A DNA stretch of 44,382 bases, taken from positions 1 through 44,382 of the forward strand of contig JBLNCU010000029.1 in assembly GCA_050260935.1 (NCBI GenBank). Reading direction: 5' to 3'. The position numbers and the translations under genes are program-made. The notes under the pieces are model-generated. The model was not told the DNA's origin. It was given only the letters and a program-made list of their open reading frames with translations, and did not search any database. Numbering within the stretch: position 1 is the first letter of the stretch; each line of letters begins with the position of its first letter. This document shows positions 1 to 8,063 of the stretch, one piece after another. This DNA is from UBA8346 sp050260935 (GTDB lineage: Bacteria > Bacillota > UBA4882 > UBA8346).

Positions 1-72
1 CTCCAGCAACGGATAGGCTTTACTTTTAAAGTTCCCGAATGATTTGGGGGTGATCAATATTTTAGGCTGCAT
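1..72 (-). CDS. D-isomer-specific 2-hydroxyacid dehydrogenase (phosphoglycerate-dehydrogenase-like), N-terminal fragment
   Basis: Only the first 24 codons are in the window; the gene runs off the left edge. The ATG at 72 follows a CAGGAGG ribosome site at 80-86. The opening residues MQPKILITPKSFGNFKSKAY match the first beta strand that begins many phosphoglycerate-dehydrogenase-like proteins (K-I-L-I-T-P-x-S-F). Such enzymes oxidise 2-hydroxyacids with NAD in the cytosol. It lies 445 bases after the aminotransferase gene, with two repeat elements between, so it probably has its own transcript. With so little sequence the family call is moderate and no substrate can be given. Confidence 0.6.
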   Translation of the reverse strand, partial: MQPKILITPKSFGNFKSKAYPLLE

Positions 73-130
73 ATTTTAGCCTCCTGAAAAAATACACAAT
101 AGTAGAGATAAGCCAGTAAGCCAATTAAAA

Positions 131-277
131 ACCGACCCCCTATCCCCCAGGGGGCAAACATTAGGTTTTGGAAGCTTTCTAAAAGACAAAAGATTGGGGA
201 TGCTATTTCTGAATATGCTTGAAAATCTTGTCTCTAAAAGTTTTACTTCTGCCCCCACAGGGGGAAAGGGGGTTGCC
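131..277. repeat. MITE-like element with C-rich/G-rich terminal inverted repeats
   Basis: The left arm (about 131-155, containing ACCCCCTATCCCCCAGGGGG) is matched by an inverted, imperfect copy on the right (about 251-277, containing CCCCCACAGGGGGAAAGGGG). Each arm also folds on itself as CCCCC...GGGGG. The roughly 100-base interior is AT-rich and has no coding signal. This looks like a small non-autonomous intergenic repeat, but only one copy is visible here. Confidence 0.5.
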
Positions 278-370
278 AAAACTTTTTTGGTTTAGTTTTA
301 TACCCCTAAAAATTATACCCTTTAAGCGGTCAAAAGATCGATAATTTATTAAACCCGGATTTTGAAAGTG

Positions 371-442
371 AACTCACCCCCGGCCCCTCTCTTCCGCAGA
401 AATCCGCAGAAGAGAGGGATGTGTGAAACTTCGGGGTGAGTT
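371..442. repeat. Nested inverted repeat (cruciform-type intergenic element)
   Basis: The outer arms AACTCACCCC (371-380) and GGGGTGAGTT (433-442) are perfect complements. Nested inside, CCCTCTCTT (385-393) pairs with AAGAGAGGG (410-418), and the loop holds a direct repeat of TCCGCAGA. It lies about 75 bases beyond the aminotransferase stop and could end or protect that transcript, although no U-tract follows it. Confidence 0.55.
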
Positions 443-517
443 ACTCCAACACTTGCCGGGTGACTGTCACAGGTAAAGTCAGCACTGAGGTTCCATGAAA
501 AAGATTAAATGCTAGAA

Positions 518-1921
518 TTAATTTCTTAAAGCAACGGCCTCAGCAATCGCTTCCGCAAATACTTCCAGCCCTTCCGTAAGGGCTTCTTTGTTGATGATAA
601 GCGGCGGACAAACTTTAATGGTGGCGCCCGCGCCTACCGGAGCGAAAAACATCAAGCCTTTTTCAATCGAGATTCTGACAATGTCGTGGGCCAAATCCGG
701 GTCAATCTCTTTGGTGCCTTTTTTAACAAAGACTAAGCCCCAGGCCAGGCCGGCTCCTTTTACATGGCCAATCTCCGGATATTTCTGCTGCAGTTTAGTG
801 AGATGGTCCAGACAGACGCTTTCCAATTTGGCGGCGTTTTCCACCAGATGTTTCTCGATGATGTAATTAATATTGGCTAAGGCAGCTGCGGAACAAACAG
901 GGTTCCCCGTATGAGTGCTGGTCATTTCGTTCGGGCCATACAAATCCATAACATCCTGACGGCCGACAATAGCCGAGAGTGGCAGTGAACTGGAGATTCC
1001 TTTGCCGCAACACATCAGATCGGGAACCACCCCGTAGTGTTGGAAGGCAAACAATTTTCCGGTCCGTCCGAAACCCGCCTGGACTTCATCAAAGACCAGT
1101 AAAATATTGTATTTATCACAGAACTGGCGTAATTTTTGAGCGAAACCGGCCGGCATCAACTCAACCCAACCGCCCTGGAAGGTTTCGGACATAATTCCGG
1201 CTATATGTTCAGGGTTGATATGCTCTTTTTCCAGATAGGCCAGGAAGGCGTTGAAACATTTATCATCGGAGTAATTGGGATTGCGCTGATCCGCCCAGTC
1301 ATATTTGAAACTGTTGGGATAAGGCGCCTGATAGAAGTCAGGATCCAGATTAACCACCCAGTCTTTGGCCTTCACCGAACCGCCGGCCTGTAGCGAACCG
1401 AGAGTCCGGCCATGAAACGCGTCCTCAAAGGTAATAATTTTAATCTTCTTAGGCCCGCCGTTTTTCTTGCCGTAAGTCCGGCAGAGTTTAATGGCGCACT
1501 CGGTGGTTTCAGCCCCGGTGGTCAGTAAAAACACCTTTTTTAACGGTTCCGGCGCTATTTCAGCCAGTTTTTTAACCAATCCGGCCCGGGCTTCATTAGG
1601 AAAACAATACGTATGTAAGAGACCATGTTTCACCAAATCTAGGATTGCCTTTTGAACAGCGGGATTGCAATGACCGGAGTTGGTAACCACCACGCCGGAA
1701 CTGAAATCAATCCATTGGTTGCCGTATTTATCATAAACATTGATACCCTCGGCCCGATCCCAGATTATCAACGGCTGTCCGCTCATGGAACGCGGCTCGT
1801 ATTTCCGGAGATCCTCGATTATGGCTAATGACTCCGGGACCGGAATCTTGGTGACGATCTTCCGGTATTTGGTCTTAACCTTCTTAACCTCCCTCGGAAT
1901 CATTTCAAAACTCTTTCCCAT
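518..1921 (-). CDS. Class III (GABA/ornithine-type) PLP-dependent aminotransferase
   Basis: A 467-residue fold-type I aminotransferase, the usual length for the GabT/ornithine aminotransferase group. Visible motifs are TTGAETTECAIKL (about 134-146, cofactor phosphate site), FHGRT (169-173), the FDEVQAGFGRTGK aspartate strand (D278), the Schiff-base lysine K307 in CCGKGIS, and THTGNP (about 336-341). The ATG at 1921 is chosen because a GGAGGT site lies 7 bases upstream; the in-frame TTG at 1936 overlaps that site. It follows a MalF/MalG-type importer by 38 bases, and a glutamate-type dehydrogenase is coded about 6 kb upstream. It may therefore deaminate an imported amino compound to its aldehyde or keto form, with glutamate recycled. 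The exact amino donor cannot be read from sequence. Confidence 0.85.
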   Translation of the reverse strand: MGKSFEMIPREVKKVKTKYRKIVTKIPVPESLAIIEDLRKYEPRSMSGQPLIIWDRAEGINVYDKYGNQWIDFSSGVVVTNSGHCNPAVQKAILDLVKHGLLHTYCFPNEARAGLVKKLAEIAPEPLKKVFLLTTGAETTECAIKLCRTYGKKNGGPKKIKIITFEDAFHGRTLGSLQAGGSVKAKDWVVNLDPDFYQAPYPNSFKYDWADQRNPNYSDDKCFNAFLAYLEKEHINPEHIAGIMSETFQGGWVELMPAGFAQKLRQFCDKYNILLVFDEVQAGFGRTGKLFAFQHYGVVPDLMCCGKGISSSLPLSAIVGRQDVMDLYGPNEMTSTHTGNPVCSAAALANINYIIEKHLVENAAKLESVCLDHLTKLQQKYPEIGHVKGAGLAWGLVFVKKGTKEIDPDLAHDIVRISIEKGLMFFAPVGAGATIKVCPPLIINKEALTEGLEVFAEAIAEAVALRN

Positions 1922-1959
1922 AGCAATTACCTCCAATTTTGATGTAGTATATATTGAGC

Positions 1960-2874
1960 TTAACCCTTTACCGCGCCTGCTGTTAAACCTTTAACGATGT
2001 AGCGTTGAAAGATAATTACAAATATAAACGCGGGGAGGCAGGCCAGAAAACCGTAAATGCTCATCTGGCCCCAGGATATATTAAGATCAGTGATAAAATC
2101 CACTGTGCCGACGGAGATATTTTTAGCCGCCGGGGTAACGCTTAAAATCATCCCAAAAAGAAATTCATTCCAGGTCCACATAAAAGTGATAATAGCCGCC
2201 GCCGCCATTCCGGGAAAACTAATCGGCAGCATGACCCGTCTAAACGCCTGCATCCTGCTGCAGCCATCAATCCGGGCGGCTTCATCAAGTTCTTTGGGGA
2301 GAGTCTGAAAGAAACCCCGCATGATCCAGATATAGAACGGCAGTGTCAAATAGAGATTAACAATGATTAAACCCTGGACAGTATCGATTAAATGGATGTT
2401 GCTGATCATAAAGTATAAAGGAACGATTAAAGCAATCGGCGGGAATATCCGCATCGCCAAAATTGAAAAGAGAATAAAATTGCTTCCCTTAAATCTATAC
2501 TTGGCAAATCCATAGGCTGCTATTGTCCCGACCCCGATGCATAAAAAAGTAGTGGCCAAAGCGATAATCGCAGTGTTCCGGAAGTAAAAAAGAGTGGGCC
2601 GGCCTTTGATTATGGCCTGAAAATGTTCCAGAGTCGGGTGTTGAACAATGTAGGTCGGCCGCTGCGAATAGATCTCGGCGTTGGGCTTGATACCGGTTAA
2701 AAACATCCAGTATAACGGGAATAAGGCGATCAACAGATAAAAAAAGATGACCAAATAAGCGGCAATCCGGCCGCGTACTTTCCAGATGGCTTTGAAGAGC
2801 GATCCCTTGGAACCGGGCTTGCCGCGGTTCGTAAAGGATTGTTCTATGCCAAGGTTGCTATCAGTGGATGGCAT
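1960..2874 (-). CDS. Carbohydrate-type ABC transporter permease (MalG/MsmG-like)
   Basis: A 304-residue inner-membrane protein of the binding-protein-dependent transport family. About six hydrophobic segments are seen, the first near residues 38-60. The cytoplasmic EAA loop, DEAARIDGCSRMQAFRRVML (about 197-216), is what docks on the ATPase. The start ATG at 2874 follows AGGGAGTG. It is the third gene of the importer (binding protein, MalF-type, MalG-type), 109 bases after its partner. No ATPase gene is present in this cluster, so a shared MsmK-type ATPase elsewhere is likely. The substrate is unknown; neighbouring genes suggest a sugar acid or an amino compound. Confidence 0.9.
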   Translation of the reverse strand: MPSTDSNLGIEQSFTNRGKPGSKGSLFKAIWKVRGRIAAYLVIFFYLLIALFPLYWMFLTGIKPNAEIYSQRPTYIVQHPTLEHFQAIIKGRPTLFYFRNTAIIALATTFLCIGVGTIAAYGFAKYRFKGSNFILFSILAMRIFPPIALIVPLYFMISNIHLIDTVQGLIIVNLYLTLPFYIWIMRGFFQTLPKELDEAARIDGCSRMQAFRRVMLPISFPGMAAAAIITFMWTWNEFLFGMILSVTPAAKNISVGTVDFITDLNISWGQMSIYGFLACLPAFIFVIIFQRYIVKGLTAGAVKG

Positions 2875-2983
2875 AAATTACACTCCCTTTATAATAAGCT
2901 TTACGTCACTGTTGTGCCAAGCTATTTGCCTGAATATCGGTTAATCAAACGAAGAGCCTCTAAATGAGCTTGGAAAACCGGTT

Positions 2984-3916
2984 TTAGTAATCTTCCTTTT
3001 GCAAGACTTTGGTGTAAATCAAAACAAAGGTAATAGTCAGCAAAACCATAACCACCGATAGGGCGGAAGCATAGCCAAAGTTTAGGAATTGAAAGGCGTT
3101 ATTATATAAATAGGTCACCAGCAATTCGGTGGAATCACCAGGTCCCCCTCTTGTCAAAGTGAAGACTATGTCAAAGGTGCGAAAGGCAAAGGTGGTAGAG
3201 ATAAGCAGCGCCACTACGATAGTCGGCTTTAAAAGCGGCAGTGTCACTTTTTTAAATTGCTGCCAACCGGAAGCACCGTCAACTCCGGCCGCCTCGTATA
3301 GTTCATGGGGAATCCCCTGTAAACCGGCTAGCAAAAGAATCATGATAAACGGAATATCGGTCCAGGCATGAGTGAGGAATAAACAGACCAAGGCCAGCTT
3401 TCCGTTGGAAAGCCAAGGAACGGGGCTATGGATAATTCCGAGCCGGAATAATAGATCATTCAAAACGCCGATAACATCATTGAAAATCCATTTCCAAGTA
3501 ACCGAAGCCACTACTGGAGGTATGGCCCAGGTCCATAAGGCGGCGGTTCTTAAAAAACCGGTATATTTTAAGGCTTTATCCAGACATAGAGCTAGAATTA
3601 ATCCAACAGTGAACGAGATGGCGACCGCTCCAAAGGTATAAACTAAGGAATGCTCCAAGTAAAGGTAGAACTTCGGATCTCTAAAAATGGTCAGATAATT
3701 TCCCAGTCCGACAAATCTCATATCCATGGCTGCGTTAACTTCCATCATACTCAGGTAAATTACCCACAGCATGGGGTAGACCGCCACCACCATTAGAATC
3801 AACAGGCTCGGAAAAGTAATTAAAAAGCCATATTTTGATTCGGAGATCCGGTCAAAGAAGGGAACTTTTAGCTGTTCTTGTTGTTTGGGATGTATGCCTG
3901 AATTTGAGTTGGGCAT
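2984..3916 (-). CDS. Carbohydrate-type ABC transporter permease (MalF/UgpA-like)
   Basis: A 310-residue membrane protein forming the second half of the permease with the gene at 1960-2874. The first transmembrane helix is around residues 32-58, and the EAA loop YEAAGVDGASGWQQFKKVTL spans about 207-226. The start is placed at ATG 3916, preceded by GAGGAGA. A longer in-frame opening to 3982 would translate through a perfect intercistronic hairpin (3947-3980), which makes it unlikely. It lies downstream of its binding protein and is separated from it by that hairpin, an arrangement often used to keep permease levels below those of the binding protein. Confidence 0.9.
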   Translation of the reverse strand: MPNSNSGIHPKQQEQLKVPFFDRISESKYGFLITFPSLLILMVVAVYPMLWVIYLSMMEVNAAMDMRFVGLGNYLTIFRDPKFYLYLEHSLVYTFGAVAISFTVGLILALCLDKALKYTGFLRTAALWTWAIPPVVASVTWKWIFNDVIGVLNDLLFRLGIIHSPVPWLSNGKLALVCLFLTHAWTDIPFIMILLLAGLQGIPHELYEAAGVDGASGWQQFKKVTLPLLKPTIVVALLISTTFAFRTFDIVFTLTRGGPGDSTELLVTYLYNNAFQFLNFGYASALSVVMVLLTITFVLIYTKVLQKEDY

Positions 3917-3946
3917 AATAATTTCTCCTCTTCTTCTAAGCGTCCG

Positions 3947-3980
3947 GGTAAAAGAGAGTGTGACTGCACTCTCTTTTACC
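3947..3980 (-). promoter_or_regulatory. Intercistronic hairpin between binding-protein and permease genes
   Basis: GGTAAAAGAGAGTG (3947-3960) and CACTCTCTTTTACC (3967-3980) form a perfect 14-bp stem with a 6-base loop. It lies between the binding-protein stop (4034) and the permease start (3916). No U-tract follows on the minus strand, so it looks like an mRNA-processing or stabilising element, or a leaky attenuator, more than a full terminator. Confidence 0.65.
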
Positions 3981-4033
3981 ATTGAAATTTCTAGGTGGAT
4001 TTTTGAGTCAAAACGCTTAATAACAACTCGGGA

Positions 4034-5446
4034 TTAGTTTTTCTTATTAACAGTCTGATCGATCTCCGCTTGGGCGTCATCCAGAGCCTTTTTGGCGGTC
4101 TTCTGACCGGTTAAGGCATTTTGCATCTCTCTGATGATGATCTTGTTGGCCAGGCCTTGATCAGCGTAAACCTCGGTTCTGGTGTCTTTGAGAGCTTCTT
4201 TCACAACATTCAAGTATTGTTCGTTCAAAGTGGATTTAACTTTTGAGTCGTTGAGAACGGCAAACATCCAAGGCTCGTTGCATTCCATGGTGAACTCGTT
4301 AACTGCCGCCTGTTTGCTGTGGTAGTAATCACAGAATAAAGAAGCGGTGTTTTTGGCCTTGGAGAAGCGGCTTACACCCCACATGTTAATCTCCAGATTG
4401 TTGGTGGCCGGGCCGCCTTTGTAGGCTACCGGTTGGGGAGCGATCGCTATATCGTCGGCTATAGCGGAACTCTTTTTATCGGAGATTTCCGAGAAGAAGG
4501 AGGTCGGTTCGATTAACATGGCCACTTTTCCGCCCTTGAACAAGTCCTGGGTGTCGCCGTGTTGATAAGCGGTGACGGACGGCGGGACAACCTTCCACTC
4601 ATTGCGCATCTTCACTAAACGGTCGAGAGCTTTAATGGCGCCTTTGGAATTGACTTTGATTTTACCGTTGTTCTGAATCAATTTCTCGCCTAAAAGATAC
4701 ATGGAACTCATTAAGCTGTAAGCGCCATCTTGAACACCGCCGCCGGAGAAAGCGTAACCCCATTGATCGATTACGCCGTCGCCATTGGTGTCTTTGGTGA
4801 GTTTTTTGGCCATGGCGTCAAATTCGTCCCAGGTTTTGGGCGGAGCATCGAAACCGGCGGCCTTCAGCATACTGGGTCTGTAAAATAAGGCGGTAACGAT
4901 ACGGGAACATTGCGGCGTGCTATAAACATGGCCATCAACTGTAAGCGCTTTTTTGAGCCCGGGGGAGAATTCCTTCCAAGCATTGTTATCCCAGAGATAA
5001 TCAAGGGGTTCCAGCCAGCCGGCTTTGGCGAACGCTACATAAAGAGTGGCATCAAGCGGAACAACATCCACGGCCGGTGATTTGGCCATAAAGACCGCTT
5101 GTAATTTCGGATACATCTGTTCATCGGGTAAGCCGACAAATTCGATATCTACACCGGTAAGATCTTTAAAAATCTTACCATTGAGAACGGTAGCCGGGTC
5201 AAAAGCCAGATCGCCCCAGTTATAGGCGACAATCTTTTTAACGCCTTCTTGGGCAACCGCTTCTTTAGCTCCAGCCGGTAACTGGTATGTATCGGCGAGC
5301 AACCGCGAAGTCATGGGGCTCCATTTAATGCCAGCCTTGGCAAAGGAAGTGCCGGAGTTTACGGTGACTGAAAGAACTAGGCCGATGAATAATAGTCCGA
5401 TAACTCCCCGAAGCATGATTTTTTTGGTCAGACCTGAAATTCTCAC
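4034..5446 (-). CDS. Extracellular solute-binding protein of a carbohydrate-type ABC importer
   Basis: A 470-residue binding protein of the MalE/UgpB-like group. The N-terminus has a basic stretch (KKIMLR), a hydrophobic core and a signal-peptidase-I-like site SFAKA near residues 33-37. No lipobox cysteine is visible, which is unusual for a Gram-positive binding protein unless it is held in another way. A DTNGDGVIDQWG loop in the first half resembles the EF-hand-like calcium loop of this family. The GTG at 5446 is preferred because AGGGGG lies 8 bases upstream; the TTG at 5452 is too close to that site. It is the first gene of the importer and lies just after the GntR gene. Confidence 0.85.
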   Translation of the reverse strand: MRISGLTKKIMLRGVIGLLFIGLVLSVTVNSGTSFAKAGIKWSPMTSRLLADTYQLPAGAKEAVAQEGVKKIVAYNWGDLAFDPATVLNGKIFKDLTGVDIEFVGLPDEQMYPKLQAVFMAKSPAVDVVPLDATLYVAFAKAGWLEPLDYLWDNNAWKEFSPGLKKALTVDGHVYSTPQCSRIVTALFYRPSMLKAAGFDAPPKTWDEFDAMAKKLTKDTNGDGVIDQWGYAFSGGGVQDGAYSLMSSMYLLGEKLIQNNGKIKVNSKGAIKALDRLVKMRNEWKVVPPSVTAYQHGDTQDLFKGGKVAMLIEPTSFFSEISDKKSSAIADDIAIAPQPVAYKGGPATNNLEINMWGVSRFSKAKNTASLFCDYYHSKQAAVNEFTMECNEPWMFAVLNDSKVKSTLNEQYLNVVKEALKDTRTEVYADQGLANKIIIREMQNALTGQKTAKKALDDAQAEIDQTVNKKN

Positions 5447-5473
5447 AAGCAAAACCCCCTTTTTAAATTTTAC

Positions 5474-5515
5474 CTAAATTAACAGCCCGCTTTCTTTAGT
5501 ACCGGTTTGGAACAA
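5474..5515 (-). CDS. Possible 13-codon leader peptide upstream of the importer
   Basis: A very strong ribosome site (AAAGGAGGG, about 5521-5529) is followed by a TTG at 5515 and then 12 more sense codons and a TAG, giving xFQTGTKESGLLI. It ends 27 bases before the binding-protein start. Such a strong ribosome site with nothing longer behind it suggests a leader peptide that couples translation, or a relic. The evidence is positional only and no homology is claimed. Confidence 0.25.
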   Translation of the reverse strand: MFQTGTKESGLLI

Positions 5516-5587
5516 TAATCCCTCCTTTCTTAAAACCGCGCCTTTTTGGGATAATTCGGCCGAAGGCTACGGGATATTGAAGTAAGA

Positions 5588-5610
5588 ATTACGAGAAATT
5601 AACTCGTAAT
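5588..5610 (-). terminator. Hairpin after the GntR gene (possible terminator or operator)
   Basis: ATTACGAG (5588-5595) and CTCGTAAT (5603-5610) form a perfect 8-bp stem with a 7-base loop. It lies 15 bases beyond the GntR stop and upstream of the importer. The following minus-strand bases are only mildly T-rich. A palindrome of this size could also be a regulator binding site. Confidence 0.4.
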
Positions 5611-5625
5611 GCTTAAACAGCCTTG

Positions 5626-6333
5626 TTATTTTGTTTTAAGACCGGCCAATTCCGGATGCTCCGACGATTGCAAGTCGTGGAGGACGGTGGCTAAGTGGCT
5701 GCCGATGGATTGGATGAGCTTATCGGTGTTCCCCACGGTCAACTCGCGCAGTATCAGTTCATGTTCGGAGATGGTGTCAACCGATCGTTCTGGAAATTTG
5801 TAAGCGTATATCCGGATCATGTTGGGGTTTTCAATTAAGTTTTTGTGTAAATCGGCCAACCGGCTGTTTCCGGTGAGTTTCACCAATGTGTGATGGAATT
5901 CGCGATCGTAAAGAGTAAATTTGGTATTGTCGTTGTTTTCAAGCGCTTTAGCGAGTTTATTAATGATGGATTTTAATCGTTCAATGTTTTTGGTGTTGTT
6001 GATCCCGCTTTGGATTAGGGAATAAGCGGCGTACAATTCAAGCGCCAATCTTATTTCCAGCATCTCCCGGATATCTTTCCGCGACAATTGGCTTACGAAA
6101 GTGCCACGATGAGGGATTATTTCAATCAAACCCTCTCCCGCCAGTCTCCGTAAAGCTTCCTTGACCGGAGTGTGGCTGGCCCCAAAAGTCTCCGCCAGTT
6201 CCCCCACCATTAACCGGGTGCCCGGTTTTAGTTGCAGCGAAGTAATCTGCTCTTTCAGGGCTTCAAATATTTGATCCGCTAAGCTTAAATATGTCAGTGG
6301 AAAGTTTTTTTTCAAACCTGATTTATTTGCCAC
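5626..6333 (-). CDS. GntR-family (FadR/FCD) transcriptional regulator
   Basis: A 235-residue cytosolic regulator. The N-terminal winged helix (about 15-85) contains GELAETFGASHTPVKEALRR and the wing PHRGTFVSQL. The all-alpha FCD domain carries a likely metal/effector site: YDREFHHTLVKLTGN, then SEHE and GSHL histidines. FCD regulators typically respond to organic or sugar acids. The start is GTG 6333, six bases after GGAGGTG; the in-frame GTG at 6348 overlaps that site. It sits between the LarA-1/dehydrogenase/kinase genes and the importer it probably controls. Its own upstream region (6334-6530) is very AT-rich. Confidence 0.9.
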   Translation of the reverse strand: MANKSGLKKNFPLTYLSLADQIFEALKEQITSLQLKPGTRLMVGELAETFGASHTPVKEALRRLAGEGLIEIIPHRGTFVSQLSRKDIREMLEIRLALELYAAYSLIQSGINNTKNIERLKSIINKLAKALENNDNTKFTLYDREFHHTLVKLTGNSRLADLHKNLIENPNMIRIYAYKFPERSVDTISEHELILRELTVGNTDKLIQSIGSHLATVLHDLQSSEHPELAGLKTK

Positions 6334-6530
6334 ACATTTCACCTCCACTCGTACATATCGGATAAAGAGCCTTACAATTTAAGATCAAAAATAGATAAAT
6401 AATAAATAATAAATTTTTCTTAAAAGAAGTCTTCTCCATAAGCCGCCATTATCCTTCTATATAATACGATATTTTTTTTATTTCCATGGATTGCCGGCAG
6501 GATGAATTTTAGTTACACTCACCTTTTATA

Positions 6531-8036
6531 CTAAGCTCCGAATTCGTCTTTAAGTCTGTGGTATATTCGTAAAAAGCGTTCGAACTCTTGAGAATAGAAC
6601 CGATGGAGCTCCGGCCTGGCGTGCACCACTTGCTTTACCGGGTTCATCTCTTCCAATACAGTTAAAGACTTTAATTCCCCTAAAGTATGAAAGGCGAAAG
6701 CGGCCGCTCCAAAGACCGATCCTTCAGGTTGATAGGTTACGGAGAGATCCCGTCCGAAAACATCGGCCAGAATTTGCAGCCAGACCGCAGACCGTGAAAA
6801 TCCCCCGGTAACCCTGATCTCTTCCGCTTGGCCCACGATCTCATTTAAGGGTTTAACTACACTATACATCCGGTAAGAGACTCCTTCCATCAAAGCCCGG
6901 ACAAAAGCCGCTTGATCGTGATGAAGAGAAACCCCGAAACAAATCCCCCGCATATCGCCGTTCCAGTATGGGGCGCGCTCCCCGGCCAAAAACGGCAAGA
7001 ACAACAAACCGCCAGCCCCCGGATTAACCCTGGCGGCATAATCGCTTAAAACCGTATAAACCGAAACTCCTCGTTCTTTGGCTTCCAATGCGGCCCTGTC
7101 CCCAAAGTTGTCCCGGAACCAGCGCAGCACCACTCCCCCGTTATTGATAGCCCCTCCGGCAAACCATATATTATTGCCGGAGTAATAACAAAACGTCCGG
7201 CGCTGCGGATCCAAAACCGGTTTGGTTATAAGGCGGCGGGCCGCCCCGCTTGTGCCAATCATAACAGTCATTTGCTCAGGGCGCACTGTGCCCGAACCGA
7301 GACTGGACATGGCGGCATCCGATGAACCGATTACTATCTTGATGGAAGGGGAAAGTCCGGTCGATGAAGCAGCCTCCGCCCGCAAGCCTTCGATGATCAA
7401 GGTCGGAGGCGCCGCCGGTCCCACCTGTTCTCTGGTTATCCCCGCTAGCTTCAAGGCCTCATCTTCCCAATCCAGACGGTGAATATTTAATAATCCCGTC
7501 CCGGAAAGAGTTGCTTGATCTTCCAGTAGTTTTCCGGTGAAACGGTAAAGAATAAAGGCTTTCAAGGTTACATAATAAGCGATCTTCTTAAACCTTTCGG
7601 GATCGTGCTCCCGCCACCAGGCGATCTTTGCCGGAGAGTACATCGGATGCAACGGGCAACCGGTCAACGAATAAAGCTCTCCCCACTCCCCCCGGCGTTT
7701 CCAGTCATCAACCATTTTCCGGGCCCGGGAGTCTTCCCAGGTCAAAACGGGAGTTACCGGGGTTTTGTCTTTTCCCAAGCCCAGTAAGGTGTGGACTGAG
7801 CAATCAAAAGTTAAAACGGTAATGTCGCCGGATTTTAGTTGACTATTAGCCATCGATTCCTTAATGGCTTTGATAATAGCTTGATAAATTGTTTCCGGGT
7901 CTTGTTCGGCCCAGTCCGGTTGAGGATAGTTGGTCGGATATTCAACAGCCGCGCTTCCGACTTGTTTAAGTTCCGGAGTAAAGATAGCGCTCCGGCAACT
8001 CCCGGTTCCGATATCAACCGCTAATAAAAGCTCCAT
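6531..8036 (-). CDS. FGGY-family carbohydrate kinase, gluconokinase-like
   Basis: A 501-residue FGGY sugar kinase of normal family length. The N-terminal actin-like domain opens with AVDIGTGSCRSA (phosphate loop). The C-terminal domain has VMIGTSGAARRL and VTGGFSRSAVWLQILADVFG (nucleotide and sugar binding). It transfers phosphate from ATP to a sugar or sugar acid. The overall pattern is closest, in my reading, to GntK-type gluconate kinases, but xylulose or another polyol is not excluded. ATG 8036 has AAGGTG seven bases upstream; ATG 8057 lacks a ribosome site. It follows the dehydrogenase gene by 27 bases and LarA homologue 1 beyond that, so one transcript is likely. Confidence 0.8.
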   Translation of the reverse strand: MELLLAVDIGTGSCRSAIFTPELKQVGSAAVEYPTNYPQPDWAEQDPETIYQAIIKAIKESMANSQLKSGDITVLTFDCSVHTLLGLGKDKTPVTPVLTWEDSRARKMVDDWKRRGEWGELYSLTGCPLHPMYSPAKIAWWREHDPERFKKIAYYVTLKAFILYRFTGKLLEDQATLSGTGLLNIHRLDWEDEALKLAGITREQVGPAAPPTLIIEGLRAEAASSTGLSPSIKIVIGSSDAAMSSLGSGTVRPEQMTVMIGTSGAARRLITKPVLDPQRRTFCYYSGNNIWFAGGAINNGGVVLRWFRDNFGDRAALEAKERGVSVYTVLSDYAARVNPGAGGLLFLPFLAGERAPYWNGDMRGICFGVSLHHDQAAFVRALMEGVSYRMYSVVKPLNEIVGQAEEIRVTGGFSRSAVWLQILADVFGRDLSVTYQPEGSVFGAAAFAFHTLGELKSLTVLEEMNPVKQVVHARPELHRFYSQEFERFLRIYHRLKDEFGA

Positions 8037-8063
8037 CTCTTGACACCTTCGATTCATTTTGAA

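Larger units (their letters stand above)
73..517. other. Gene-free interval carrying two palindromic repeat elements
   Basis: This stretch separates the aminotransferase stop from the dehydrogenase start. It holds a MITE-like inverted repeat (131-277) and a nested cruciform element (371-442), annotated separately. The short open frame on the minus strand inside it (76-279) is made of the repeat arms and has no family resemblance. No convincing promoter was identified. Confidence 0.6.

Noticed and set aside
76..279. 67-codon minus-strand frame at the left end
   Set aside because: It is built from the arms and interior of a repeat element and lacks any family pattern.
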